A stretch of 64,000 nt of DNA from the NCBI GenBank assembly GCA_017547755.1, contig JAFYOX010000061.1:1-64000 (forward strand). Direction: 5' to 3'. Position numbers and translations under genes: made by a program. This DNA is from Clostridia bacterium (GTDB lineage: Bacteria > Bacillota > Clostridia > Oscillospirales > CAG-272). The notes beneath the pieces were generated by a model. It had not been told where the DNA came from. It made no database searches and worked only from the letters and a program-made list of their open reading frames with translations. Of the stretch, positions 51,120 through 59,668 are shown piece by piece; the first letter of the stretch is position 1, and each line of letters starts with the position of its first letter.

Positions 51120-51342
51120 CCTACCCACTCTCTTTTCTCTGAAATTTTCTTCAGTAGTTTTCCCCGTCCTTCCGCTTTTATGCACAGGTATTTATTTGCA
51201 TATTAAAGTATATACATGAATAAATCCTGCGAATATTTAAAATACCGTCCGATATCCCCCGATATCCGGCGGATTCGGGAAAATCTCCGCAGAAAAACAC
51301 GAAAAAAAATTCAGATTTGCTGAATATTTTTTTATAAAAGGC
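51120..51342. other. Gene-free stretch between tepA and the amino acid importer
   Basis: AT-rich, with no coding signal. It holds a short repeat, CCGATATCC twice around 51248-51266 (GATATC palindromes), and no clear promoter for tepA. Confidence 0.5.
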
Positions 51343-51371
51343 TTGCTTTTCCGAAGAAGCGGTGGTATAAT
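51343..51371 (+). promoter_or_regulatory. Sigma-A promoter of the amino acid importer
   Basis: TTGCTT (51343-51348), 17 bp, TATAAT (51366-51371), about 60 bp before the binding-protein ATG. Confidence 0.8.
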
Positions 51372-51431
51372 AGCCGTACATTTGCATTGAATGTAAATTT
51401 TATTATATTTTTATCAGGAGACTGAAACATC

Positions 51432-52187
51432 ATGAAAAAGATTCTCACTCTCGCACTTGCAGCGCTCATGACCATGCTCGCATGTGCATCCTGCGGCGGC
51501 AGCGGTGACGCTCTCGTTATGGCTACCAACGCGGAATTCCCGCCGTATGAATACTTCGAAGGTGACAAGATCGTCGGTATCGACGCTGAAATCGCTGAAG
51601 CGATCTCCGCAAAGATCGGTGCAGAACTCACCATCGAACACGTTGACTTCGACTCCATCATCCCCGGCGTTCAGAGCGGCAAGTACGACTTCGGTATGGC
51701 TGGTCTTACCGTAACCGACGAACGTAAGGAACAGGTTGACTTCACCACCTCCTACGCTACCGGCGTACAGGTTATCGTTGTTAAGGAAGGTTCCGCGATC
51801 ACTTCCGCTGACGATCTCTTCGCAGAAGGCGCTTCCCACACCATCGGCGTTCAGCTCGCTACCACCGGTGACCTCTACACCACCTGGGACCTTGAAGACG
51901 CTGGTCTTGCTACCATCGAACGTTATAACAAGGGCGCAGACGCTATCATGGCTCTGACCTCCGACAAGGTTGACTGCGTTGTTATCGACAACGAACCCGC
52001 TAAGGTATTCGTTCAGAACAACCCCGGTCTCGTTATCCTTGATACCGAATACGTTACCGAAGACTACGCGATCGCAGTCGGCAAGAACAACACCGAACTG
52101 ATGAACAAGATCGAAACCGCTCTCACCGAACTCATCGCTGACGGTACCGTTGCTTCCATCATCGCAAAGTACATCCCTGCTGAATAA
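51432..52187 (+). CDS. Polar amino acid ABC importer, substrate-binding lipoprotein
   Basis: The 251-residue product is a family 3 binding protein: lipoprotein signal with Cys21, then MATNAEFPPYEYFEGDKIVGIDAEIA, GVQSGKYDFGMAGLTVTDERKEQVDFT and TTWDLEDAG. It delivers a polar amino acid, as in GlnH/HisJ-type systems; the specific ligand is not readable. Codon use is as biased as in rpsB/tsf, pointing to high expression. A hairpin after the gene (52207) may keep its mRNA level above the permease and ATPase. Confidence 0.93.
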   Translation: MKKILTLALAALMTMLACASCGGSGDALVMATNAEFPPYEYFEGDKIVGIDAEIAEAISAKIGAELTIEHVDFDSIIPGVQSGKYDFGMAGLTVTDERKEQVDFTTSYATGVQVIVVKEGSAITSADDLFAEGASHTIGVQLATTGDLYTTWDLEDAGLATIERYNKGADAIMALTSDKVDCVVIDNEPAKVFVQNNPGLVILDTEYVTEDYAIAVGKNNTELMNKIETALTELIADGTVASIIAKYIPAE

Positions 52188-52206
52188 GATTTTACTTGAA
52201 ATAATT

Positions 52207-52260
52207 TGGGGAGAAACTTTTTGAGAAAAGTTTCTCCCCAAACCCCTTTCCAAAAACTTT
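52207..52260 (+). repeat. Dispersed repeat unit, plus orientation, after the binding-protein gene
   Basis: Hairpin 52207-52240 (TGGGGAGAAACTTTT and its complement) and tail AACCCCTTTCCAAAAACTTT (52241-52260). It sits between the binding protein and permease of one operon. Confidence 0.75.
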
Positions 52261-52279
52261 CAGCCAGAAAATGGATAAC

Positions 52280-52301
52280 AAGTTTTTTCGGAGGGGTTCG
52301 G
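52280..52301 (-). repeat. Partial dispersed repeat, inverted tail
   Basis: Read on the minus strand this is CGAACCCCTCCGAAAAAACTT, a copy of the tail 52241-52260 in the opposite direction. The hairpin part is degenerate. Confidence 0.45.
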
Positions 52302-52353
52302 AAAACTGGGGACTTGGAATGTCCTCATTTTTTACTGTAAAGGAGTTTATACT

Positions 52354-53079
52354 TTGGATTGGTTTACCAAACTTGCGAATGAGTTTGAAGTCGCGTTCAT
52401 TGTTGACAACCGCTGGAAGTACATCGTATCCGGGATCGGCAGCACCCTTCTGCTGACCTTCCTCTCCCTTGTACTCGGCGTTGTGATCGGCATCGTGATC
52501 GCGGCAGTTCGCTCCACCTACGACAAGCAGTACACCGATATGCGTGCCGGCATCGGCAAGACGCTTCTCAACATCGGCAACGGATTCTGCAAATGCTATC
52601 TGACCATTTTCCGCGGTACCCCGGTCATGGTCCAGATCCTTATCATCTTCTTCGTCATCATGGCAAGCTCGCGGAACAAGATGCTCTGCGGTGTCGTTGC
52701 GTTCGGTCTGAACTCCGCGGCGTACGTTGCGGAAATCATCCGCGGCGGTATCATGAGCATTGACCCCGGTCAGACGGAAGCCGGACGTTCCCTCGGTCTG
52801 AACTACGTGCAGACGATGGCGTACATCGTTCTTCCGCAGGCATTCAAGAACATTCTTCCGGCCCTTGCGAACGAATTCATCACCCTGCTGAAGGAAACGT
52901 CCGTCGCCGGTTATGTTGGTGTGACCGACCTGACCCGCGGTGCGAACATCATCCGCGGTATTACATACCAGAGCTTCTGGCCTCTTTTCGCAATCGCAGC
53001 CATCTATCTGGCGATGGTCATGTTCTTCACATGGCTCGTCGGCAAACTCGAAAGGAGACTGAAGAACAGTGAACGGTAA
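52354..53079 (+). CDS. Polar amino acid ABC importer, permease (HisM/GlnP type)
   Basis: The 241-residue protein has about five membrane helices and the EAA loop ([26 protein letters not shown]). N-terminal [16 protein letters not shown] is of the GlnP/ArtQ type. It has a TTG start at 52354 behind AAAGGAG. It overlaps the ATPase gene by 11 bases. The permease works as a homodimer with two ATPase copies. Confidence 0.93.
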   Translation: MDWFTKLANEFEVAFIVDNRWKYIVSGIGSTLLLTFLSLVLGVVIGIVIAAVRSTYDKQYTDMRAGIGKTLLNIGNGFCKCYLTIFRGTPVMVQILIIFFVIMASSRNKMLCGVVAFGLNSAAYVAEIIRGGIMSIDPGQTEAGRSLGLNYVQTMAYIVLPQAFKNILPALANEFITLLKETSVAGYVGVTDLTRGANIIRGITYQSFWPLFAIAAIYLAMVMFFTWLVGKLERRLKNSER

Positions 53080-53818
53080 TAACGATATTCTCATCAGCGT
53101 ACGCGATCTGAAAAAGTACTACAAGGGCGACAAGATCAAAGCTCTTGACGGCATCTCGAACGACATCCGCCGCGGCGAAGTCGTCTGCATCATCGGACCT
53201 TCCGGTTCCGGGAAATCGACGTTCCTGCGCTCGCTGAACCTTCTCGAAGTTCCAACCGGCGGATCGATCAACTTCGAAGGACAGATCCTCACCGACAAGA
53301 AGACGGACATCAACCTCTGCCGTCAGAAGATGGGCATGGTGTTCCAGCACTTCAACCTTTTCCCGCACATGACGGTTCTCCGCAACATGACACTGGCTCC
53401 GATGAAGCTCCTGAAAAAGACGCAGGAAGAAGCGGAAGCACGTGCCATGCAGCTTTTGACCCGCGTCGGTCTCGCCGATCGTTCGCAGGCGTATCCGTCC
53501 CAGCTGTCCGGCGGTCAGAAGCAGAGAATCGCGATCGTCCGCGCAATGGCGATGGATCCCGACGTAATCCTGTTTGACGAACCGACCTCCGCGCTCGACC
53601 CGGAAATGGTCGGCGAAGTTCTCGACCTCATGAAGACCCTCGCGGAAGACGGCATGACGATGGTCATCGTCACCCACGAAATGGGCTTCGCACGCGAAGT
53701 TGCCGACCGCATCATCTTCGTTGACGGCGGTAAGATCGTCGAAGAAGGCACTCCGGATGAATTCTTCAACAACCCGAAGAATCCGCGGCTCAAGGACTTC
53801 CTCTCGAAGGTATTATAA
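53069..53818 (+). CDS. Polar amino acid ABC importer, ATP-binding protein (GlnQ type)
   Basis: The 249-residue ATPase has Walker [10 protein letters not shown], the Q-loop region [14 protein letters not shown], signature LSGGQKQR, Walker [12 protein letters not shown] and the switch His (VIVTHEMGF). It is the GlnQ/HisP class. It starts with GTG at 53069 inside the permease end, behind AAAGGAG with a longish 11-base gap. The three-gene importer is complete. Confidence 0.95.
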   Translation: MNGNNDILISVRDLKKYYKGDKIKALDGISNDIRRGEVVCIIGPSGSGKSTFLRSLNLLEVPTGGSINFEGQILTDKKTDINLCRQKMGMVFQHFNLFPHMTVLRNMTLAPMKLLKKTQEEAEARAMQLLTRVGLADRSQAYPSQLSGGQKQRIAIVRAMAMDPDVILFDEPTSALDPEMVGEVLDLMKTLAEDGMTMVIVTHEMGFAREVADRIIFVDGGKIVEEGTPDEFFNNPKNPRLKDFLSKVL

Positions 53819-53834
53819 AACAACTTATTTCATT

Positions 53835-53888
53835 GGGGGAAAACTTTTCAAAAAAAGTTTTCCCCCGATTCCTTTTCAAAAACTCTTT
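53835..53888 (+). repeat. Dispersed repeat unit, plus orientation, after the importer
   Basis: Hairpin 53835-53866 (GGGGGAAAACTTTT with AAAAGTTTTCCCCC) and tail GATTCCTTTTCAAAAACTCTTT. It lies 16 bases past the ATPase stop. Confidence 0.7.
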
Positions 53889-53928
53889 GTCAAAGGAAAA
53901 TCGATATCTCTATTAAAAGGAGACTGCA

Positions 53929-56346
53929 ATGATCAAGCATACTGCCCTCTGTTTTATTGTTTTTCTGCTTCATATATCTCTTCTGCTGTTTTCCTGCACC
54001 GGTGAGACAGCCGTACCGGATTCCGACGCATTCGAGTCTGCCAATTCGGAAACAGTTGCTGTCGATTCTCCGGAAACAGAAGAGACGACTGCTGCGGAGC
54101 CAACGGAATCCCCAAAAACGCTGCCGATTACGGTATCCCTGCCCGATGTGTACGATACTGCCGATCTGACATACGAATGTGAAGACGGATCGATCCTGTA
54201 TACCTTCAGCGGAAAAACGGAGAAAGATTTTACTGCTGTCTGCGATTTTTATACCGGAAAGAATTTCCATGTGTACAGTTCCCTGAATCAGGATGAAAAC
54301 CGTGCCGTCACGTTCGTCGGTCAGTCGGTGATGGCGCATGTTTACTGGACAAAGTACAAAGAAGAACTGAACATCGTCCTGTCCGATACTGCCGCCGATA
54401 CCCTGCCTCCGTCCGTTCCCGAAGTGACGGACGGGGAATTCCCCTGCACGGTCGGTCAGATTGAAGACATCCAGAACTTTATCGGCATGTGTTATGTCAT
54501 CCGGCTCCGGGACGGTTCCTTCCTGATCTATGACGGTTCCTTCGCCAATCAGGCGTCAAAGGTTCTGCAGTATATCCGTCAGAACCACGAAGGAGAAGGG
54601 AAACCGATCATCCGTGCATGGGTTCTCACCCACTCCCACAACGACCATTACCCTGTCTTTGAGGTCTTTTCCAACCGCGAAAGCCTGCGGAATCAGTTCA
54701 TTCTGGAGCACATTATCGTATCTCCGCTGAATGACCGCGATTATACGCTGGACGATGTGGAGGAATTCTACCTCAGCACCAAGTTCTGGGACGATGCCGC
54801 TTTATGGGAGGGCACGAAGGTCGTCTTTGCCCACACCGGCATGAAGTTTTCCTTCTGCGATCTGAATATGGAGATCCTGTATGCCCCCGAAAGCACCTAC
54901 AAATATACCCGTGAAACAGGGAATTTCAACAATACTACCATCGTTTCCCGCCTGTACGACGATTCCTATTCGGCACTCTTTCTGGGGGATATCAGCACCG
55001 TGGGGGTAGATTTCCTCATGAACGCTTACAGCGAAGCGTATCTGAAAAGCAATATGTGCCAGGTTTCCCACCACGGGGTGGAAGGCTCGTATATTCTCCC
55101 GTTCTATGACATGGTCGCTCCGCAGATCCTGTTCTATCCTGCTTCCTTTGCTCTCTTTGACAGTACGGATACCATATACAGTCCACAGGTTCATAAAACG
55201 CTGGAAACCCGTGATTATGTCAAGGAAATTCTGGTTCACGGGGTGGGGCAGTACACCCGGGAATGGGGAACTGTCTTTGCAGACGATATACCTGTCTCCA
55301 TTCCGGATTATGAACCCAGAACCACGCCCGTTGCCGAACTGAAGATCCCGGACGGTGCCCCGCTTCTTTCAACGGACAAAACAATTTACGCCATCGGCGA
55401 ACCTATTATGGCAACAGCTTACGGAACCGGAAACGACTGGGTAGGGATCGTGCGGAAAGATGAAACGACCCCGCTGCGCTGGTGGTATCTCCAGCCCGTG
55501 CGCTTCTCGCTGAACGCATGGAGCGGAAAAGTCTTTGATCTGACCGCGCTCCCTGCCAATACGGAAAGTACGGATCCCCTGATTCCCGGTGAATACCGTG
55601 TCGTACTTGTCAGGGACGGCAAAACCGTGGAGGACACCGAAGCGGTGACATCCATCGATATTACCATCATCGCCGGGGATGCAGAATCTCCTGTGGAAGA
55701 GGACAGCGGACTTGCCCCGATCCTTCATATCCCTTTCAACGGCTCCGCGGAAGATATTGTCGGTCAGGCTTCGATCCGGACCGTCGGAAAATCCGCATAT
55801 ACCGAAGGTGTAGACGGACAGGCTGCCATCGTAGGAAGCAGTTATTTTGCACTTCCCGGATTTGATCCCGGTGCGAACAGTTTTACCGCGATGATCTGGG
55901 CAAAAGTCTCGGAAATCACCGGTGACCCCGCGCTTATCTCTACAAAAAACTGGGCAAGCGGAAGCAATCCCGGCTTTGCCCTCGGCATCAACGGTACCGA
56001 AAACACCCATGCGAACATCGGTGACGGATTCGAAAACCGTGTAGATATCAAGCCCGCCCTGCCCGAGGATTTTCTGGATACATGGGTACACTACACCTTT
56101 ACCGTGGATCGTACCGCGCAGACGATGAAAGTCAGCTATAATTTCGGCGAATACCATACCGTATCCATTCCTGCCGAACTGGTCAACGCACCGTACGAAG
56201 GAGTGGGCGCACTCATCATCGGACAGGATTCCACCGGAAAATATACCTACGGTTCCATGATCTGCGCCGTGGATGATTTCATGCTCTTTGACCGCGCACT
56301 GACCGAAGACGAACTGACGGAGCTGAGTACGCGTTACGGAAATTAA
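53929..56346 (+). CDS. Lipoprotein with metallo-beta-lactamase and LamG-like domains
   Basis: The 805-residue protein has a lipoprotein signal (Cys23), a Thr/Glu-rich linker (25-65), a small domain (65-150), a metallo-beta-lactamase fold with THSHNDH (234-240) and downstream QVSHHGVEGSY and HGVGQY, an Ig-like segment (about 460-580), and a C-terminal concanavalin/LamG domain (about 595-805: HIPFNGSAEDIVGQ, LPGFDPGANSFTAMIW, DDFMLFDRALTEDEL). It is exported and membrane-anchored. It could hydrolyse a surface polymer or ligand; substrate unknown. AAAAGGAG sets the start. Confidence 0.75.
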   Translation: MIKHTALCFIVFLLHISLLLFSCTGETAVPDSDAFESANSETVAVDSPETEETTAAEPTESPKTLPITVSLPDVYDTADLTYECEDGSILYTFSGKTEKDFTAVCDFYTGKNFHVYSSLNQDENRAVTFVGQSVMAHVYWTKYKEELNIVLSDTAADTLPPSVPEVTDGEFPCTVGQIEDIQNFIGMCYVIRLRDGSFLIYDGSFANQASKVLQYIRQNHEGEGKPIIRAWVLTHSHNDHYPVFEVFSNRESLRNQFILEHIIVSPLNDRDYTLDDVEEFYLSTKFWDDAALWEGTKVVFAHTGMKFSFCDLNMEILYAPESTYKYTRETGNFNNTTIVSRLYDDSYSALFLGDISTVGVDFLMNAYSEAYLKSNMCQVSHHGVEGSYILPFYDMVAPQILFYPASFALFDSTDTIYSPQVHKTLETRDYVKEILVHGVGQYTREWGTVFADDIPVSIPDYEPRTTPVAELKIPDGAPLLSTDKTIYAIGEPIMATAYGTGNDWVGIVRKDETTPLRWWYLQPVRFSLNAWSGKVFDLTALPANTESTDPLIPGEYRVVLVRDGKTVEDTEAVTSIDITIIAGDAESPVEEDSGLAPILHIPFNGSAEDIVGQASIRTVGKSAYTEGVDGQAAIVGSSYFALPGFDPGANSFTAMIWAKVSEITGDPALISTKNWASGSNPGFALGINGTENTHANIGDGFENRVDIKPALPEDFLDTWVHYTFTVDRTAQTMKVSYNFGEYHTVSIPAELVNAPYEGVGALIIGQDSTGKYTYGSMICAVDDFMLFDRALTEDELTELSTRYGN

Positions 56347-56389
56347 GGCGATACCGCAGTCAGGCTCAAAGTATTGTAAAACAGCATAG

Positions 56390-56423
56390 AAAAAACGGTA
56401 TGATTCCGGTCATACCGTTTTTT
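56390..56423. terminator. Bidirectional terminator
   Basis: ACGGTATGA and TCATACCGT around a 6-base loop, flanked by A6 and T6, between converging genes ending at 56346 and 56436. Confidence 0.92.
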
Positions 56424-56435
56424 GCATCCTGTCGT

Positions 56436-57203
56436 TCAGATGACCCCGTATCCGCAGGAATCGACGATTTCCGCCTCAATCCCCGTCAGTTCACGCACCG
56501 CTTCCGCGATCACGCGGCAGACCGGCGCTTCGCTGTGATAATGTCCCGCTTCGATGGTGACGAGTCCGTCTTCGGCAGCATCTTCCGCCATATTGTAGCC
56601 CGCGTCGCCGGTAATGTACGCCTGACATCCGGCGGCAAGCGCGGGATAAATGAAGTCCTTCCCGTCTCCGCCGCAGAAAGCGATCCGCGTCACGGTTCTG
56701 TTAAGATCTCCGTTCACGCGGACGGAAGTACAGCCGAGCTTTTCCTTCACCCGTTCCGCGAGTTCTCCGGCGGTCATCGCCGGAACTTCCGCGATCCGTC
56801 CGAGCGTTTCCATATCGTCTTCGCCGAACGATCCGCACGCTTCAAAGCCGAGCACACGGCAGAGTTCATCGTTGACGCCGCCTTCCGCCGCGTCAAGACG
56901 GGTATGGAACGACAGCACGGATACGCCGTTTACGAGAGAATCAACGATGCGCCGGCCGGTGAGCGTTCCCGGCGTGACATTTTTTGCACCCTTGAAGATC
57001 ATCGGATGGTGCGTGATAACAGTATCAAATCCGTTTTCCGCCGCATATTTGATGACCGCATGGGTCGCGTCGAGCGCGACGAGCACTTTTTTCACTTCCG
57101 CATTCACATCGGCACAAACCATGATGCCGTCGTTATCCCACGCGGCGGAAAGCGTCTTCGGCCAGCGTTCGGTCAGTTTTTCATGCAAGGTTTTTACGTT
57201 CAT
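56436..57203 (-). CDS. Nif3/YqfO-family dinuclear metal protein
   Basis: The 255-residue protein has WDNDGIMV, the metal-binding THHPMIFKG motif, TRLDAAEGGVNDEL and a late AGHYHSE motif; together these form the two-metal site of the Nif3/YbgI family. It is often annotated as a GTP cyclohydrolase I type 2 homologue, but the function is unsettled. It overlaps trmK by three bases, the standard trmK-yqfO pairing next to rpoD in Firmicutes; here it is not near rpoD. Confidence 0.93.
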   Translation of the reverse strand: MNVKTLHEKLTERWPKTLSAAWDNDGIMVCADVNAEVKKVLVALDATHAVIKYAAENGFDTVITHHPMIFKGAKNVTPGTLTGRRIVDSLVNGVSVLSFHTRLDAAEGGVNDELCRVLGFEACGSFGEDDMETLGRIAEVPAMTAGELAERVKEKLGCTSVRVNGDLNRTVTRIAFCGGDGKDFIYPALAAGCQAYITGDAGYNMAEDAAEDGLVTIEAGHYHSEAPVCRVIAEAVRELTGIEAEIVDSCGYGVI

Positions 57204-57904
57204 ATTCTTCCCTCCACAGCGGTTTCGACGGACGCAAGGTCGGCTTCTTCCTTCGCGGTATCGAGACCGCCTTTTTTCATGCCGTCGATCTGCGTTTTCA
57301 GACGGCGGATCGTATTTTTCGCATAGCCTTCAAACAGCGGTTCCCGTTTTTCGATATTGCTCTCCCCGAGGATCAGCTCCGCCGGCGTATATGTCCGTAC
57401 TTCACCGTCATACGCGGCGTGGATGCAGGTATAGATCTTCCCCGCAGCTTCGCAGAGACGTTCTTCCAGGATCCGGAAGCCGTTGTCCCACAGATACTGC
57501 CGCAGTTCCGGCGCGCAGGTCATCGGCTGGAGGATCAGGCGGACATCCGGCTTTCTCGTATACGACGAGGCATCCACGATCCGCGCGATCAGCTCGCCGC
57601 CCATCCCGCAGATGATGATCTCGTTCACGCCGTCCTTTTCCGGCTGAACGCCGTCCAGTCCGTCCGCAAGAACAAACCGGATCTTGTCCGTCACGCCATA
57701 TTTCGCCGCACTCCAGCGCGCACGTTCGAGCGGTCCTTCATTGATATCGCACGCGACCGCGCGCACCGCGATCCCGCGCTGGATCAGATTCACCGGCAGA
57801 TACGCGTGATCCGTCCCGACATCGCACACCACGGAATCCTTCCGCACAAACGACGCCGCACAGGACAGCCGCCCGTCAAGGGTACATAATTTTTCGTTTC
57901 CCAT
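57200..57904 (-). CDS. trmK: tRNA (adenine22-N1)-methyltransferase TrmK
   Basis: TrmK makes m1A22 in the D-loop of certain tRNAs. The 234-residue product has the SAM motif SVVCDVGTDHAYLPVNLI, ACDINEGPLERAR and EIIICGMGGELIARI. The ATG at 57904 has TTAGGAATT upstream. It is coupled (ATGA) to the Nif3-like gene. Confidence 0.93.
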   Translation of the reverse strand: MGNEKLCTLDGRLSCAASFVRKDSVVCDVGTDHAYLPVNLIQRGIAVRAVACDINEGPLERARWSAAKYGVTDKIRFVLADGLDGVQPEKDGVNEIIICGMGGELIARIVDASSYTRKPDVRLILQPMTCAPELRQYLWDNGFRILEERLCEAAGKIYTCIHAAYDGEVRTYTPAELILGESNIEKREPLFEGYAKNTIRRLKTQIDGMKKGGLDTAKEEADLASVETAVEGRI

Positions 57905-57915
57905 AATTCCTAATC

Positions 57916-57944
57916 AAAAAGACGGAGGTTTCTCCGCCTTTTTT
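57916..57944 (-). terminator. Terminator after the DUF1858 gene
   Basis: AGGCGGAG and CTCCGTCTT form an 8-9 bp stem with a G-U pair, followed by T5 on the minus strand, before trmK. Confidence 0.75.
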
Positions 57945-57949
57945 CCTTT

Positions 57950-58153
57950 TTATTTCTTGTTCTTGAAATATTCGTTGAGCTTTTCGATGAGTTCGTCCGG
58001 GTCTACGCCGTGAACGATGCAGGCTTCTTCCACGGTTTCCATGCGGGAAACCGGGCAGTCGATGCAGTGCATACCGCATTCCAGGAAAATGTCCGCGGTA
58101 TCTTCGTCGAAATCAACGATATCGCCGATAATGGTTTCGTAGGTTACTTCCAT
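57950..58153 (-). CDS. DUF1858-domain small protein
   Basis: The 67-residue protein has the DUF1858 core: TIIGDIVDFDEDTADIFLEC, then GMHCIDCPVSRMETVEEAC and an amphipathic C-terminus (VDPDELIEKLNEYFKNK). The CxxC suggests redox or metal chemistry; the domain is also found attached to hybrid-cluster-type proteins. It follows murA by 24 bases. Confidence 0.9.
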   Translation of the reverse strand: MEVTYETIIGDIVDFDEDTADIFLECGMHCIDCPVSRMETVEEACIVHGVDPDELIEKLNEYFKNKK

Positions 58154-58177
58154 TTTATATATCCTCCGTATAAGAGA

Positions 58178-59467
58178 TCAGTTTGCTTTTTTGATTTCCA
58201 CCGGATCGGGGCAGGTGATCTTTTCGATGTCCGCGCCAAGCGCACGGAACTTCGCACAGACTTCATCGTACCCGCGTTCGATGAGATGAATATCGGAAAT
58301 TTCCGTCTTTCCTTCCGTTGCCAGTGCCGCGATCATAACTGCCATACCGCCGCGCAGGTCGGTTGCAATGACCGGTGCGGGAGTCAGCGGATTGCCGCCT
58401 TCGATGACAACGATCCGGCCGTCGACCTTGATCCGCGCACCCATGCGGCGGAGTTCTTCGACATAACGGAAACGGTTTTCGAAAATGCTTTCATTGATAT
58501 AGCTCACGCCGTCCGCCATACAGAGCAGAGCGGACATCTGCGGATGCATATCCGTCGGGAAACCGGGATAAGGCAGGGTCTTGACGCTGGTTCTGCGCGG
58601 CTTGCCGTTTGCGGTAACATGAACGGCATCGTCGAATTCTTCGATTTCCGCGCCGGTTTCTTCCAGCTTCGCCGTGATGGATTCCAGATGCTTCGGAATG
58701 ATGTTGTCGATCCGTACCGAACCGCCCGTTGCCGCAGCCGCTACCATGAAGGAGCCGGCTTCGATCATATCGGGAATGATCGCGTACGTACAGCCGTGAA
58801 GTTCCTTGACACCACGAATCTTGATAACGTCCGAACCGGCACCGCTGATCTTTGCGCCGCAGGTGTTCAGGAAATTCGCACAGTCTACTACATGGGGTTC
58901 CTTCGCCGCGTTGTCAAGGATGGTCGTACCTTCCGCCGTAGCCGCCGCGATCATAACGTTGATGGTCGCGCCGACGCTTTCCACGTCAAAGAAGATATTG
59001 TTCCCTTCCGCACCGCGCTGGGATTCGATTTCCACATAGCCGCCTTCGGTATTTACTTTTCCGCCGAGTGCTTCAAAGCCCTTGATGTGCTGGTCGATCG
59101 GGCGTACGCCGAAATTGCATCCGCCGGGAAGACCGACTTTTGCACGTCCGAAACGTCCGAATTCCGCACCGAGAAGATAGTAGGAACCGCGGATCTTGCG
59201 TACCAGGTCGTAATTGGACTTGCCGGGTCCGACGTTCGTACAGTCCACTTCATAAGTCGTACGGTCGAGAAGACGGATCTTCGCGCCGATGCCGCGGAGA
59301 ATTTCAAAGGAATCCGCAATATCACTGATTGCGGGGATATTTTCAAGGATACATTTGCCGCGCACAAGGACGCTGGCGTAAATGATCGGAAGAGCCGCAT
59401 TTTTCGAGCCGGAGATTTCCACTCTTCCGCACAGGGGATTTCCCCCGTTTACGATGATTTTTTCCAT
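58178..59467 (-). CDS. murA: UDP-N-acetylglucosamine 1-carboxyvinyltransferase
   Basis: MurA adds enolpyruvate to UDP-GlcNAc, the first step of peptidoglycan synthesis and the fosfomycin target. The 429-residue core has GGNPLCGRVEISGSKNAALP, the catalytic cysteine loop (LPGGCNFGVRPIDQH) and PGFPTDMHPQMSALL. ATG at 59467 gives the family N-terminus. The frame is open to ATGs at 59560/59563 next to GGGAGG and a TATAAT, which would add about 31 residues. It directly follows walI. Confidence 0.95.
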   Translation of the reverse strand: MEKIIVNGGNPLCGRVEISGSKNAALPIIYASVLVRGKCILENIPAISDIADSFEILRGIGAKIRLLDRTTYEVDCTNVGPGKSNYDLVRKIRGSYYLLGAEFGRFGRAKVGLPGGCNFGVRPIDQHIKGFEALGGKVNTEGGYVEIESQRGAEGNNIFFDVESVGATINVMIAAATAEGTTILDNAAKEPHVVDCANFLNTCGAKISGAGSDVIKIRGVKELHGCTYAIIPDMIEAGSFMVAAAATGGSVRIDNIIPKHLESITAKLEETGAEIEEFDDAVHVTANGKPRRTSVKTLPYPGFPTDMHPQMSALLCMADGVSYINESIFENRFRYVEELRRMGARIKVDGRIVVIEGGNPLTPAPVIATDLRGGMAVMIAALATEGKTEISDIHLIERGYDEVCAKFRALGADIEKITCPDPVEIKKAN

Positions 59468-59573
59468 GTATATATTACCGAGCCTTTCCAGAAGACGGAA
59501 CTGTGATAGCATTTCAGAGGCATAATGACCGTTTTTTGTCACAACAGACGGCTCGACCATCATACCTCCCTAT

Positions 59574-59579
59574 ATTATA
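59574..59579 (-). promoter_or_regulatory. -10 element of a possible murA promoter
   Basis: TATAAT on the minus strand lies about 11 bases before the upstream in-frame ATG pair. No good -35 is seen at 16-18 bp (TTTATT is the best). GGGAGG follows directly, so a transcript from here would be almost leaderless. Confidence 0.4.
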
Positions 59580-59668
59580 ACAGTTTATGTGAAGGAATAA
59601 AAGAGGTTTTTTGCAGGATTTTCATAAATTTCATACATATTATAAGTTTGCGCTATATTTATTTCCGG

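Noticed and set aside
52271-52456. A 61-codon plus-strand open frame starting before the permease
   Set aside because: It runs through a repeat and out of frame into the permease; no Shine-Dalgarno or homology.
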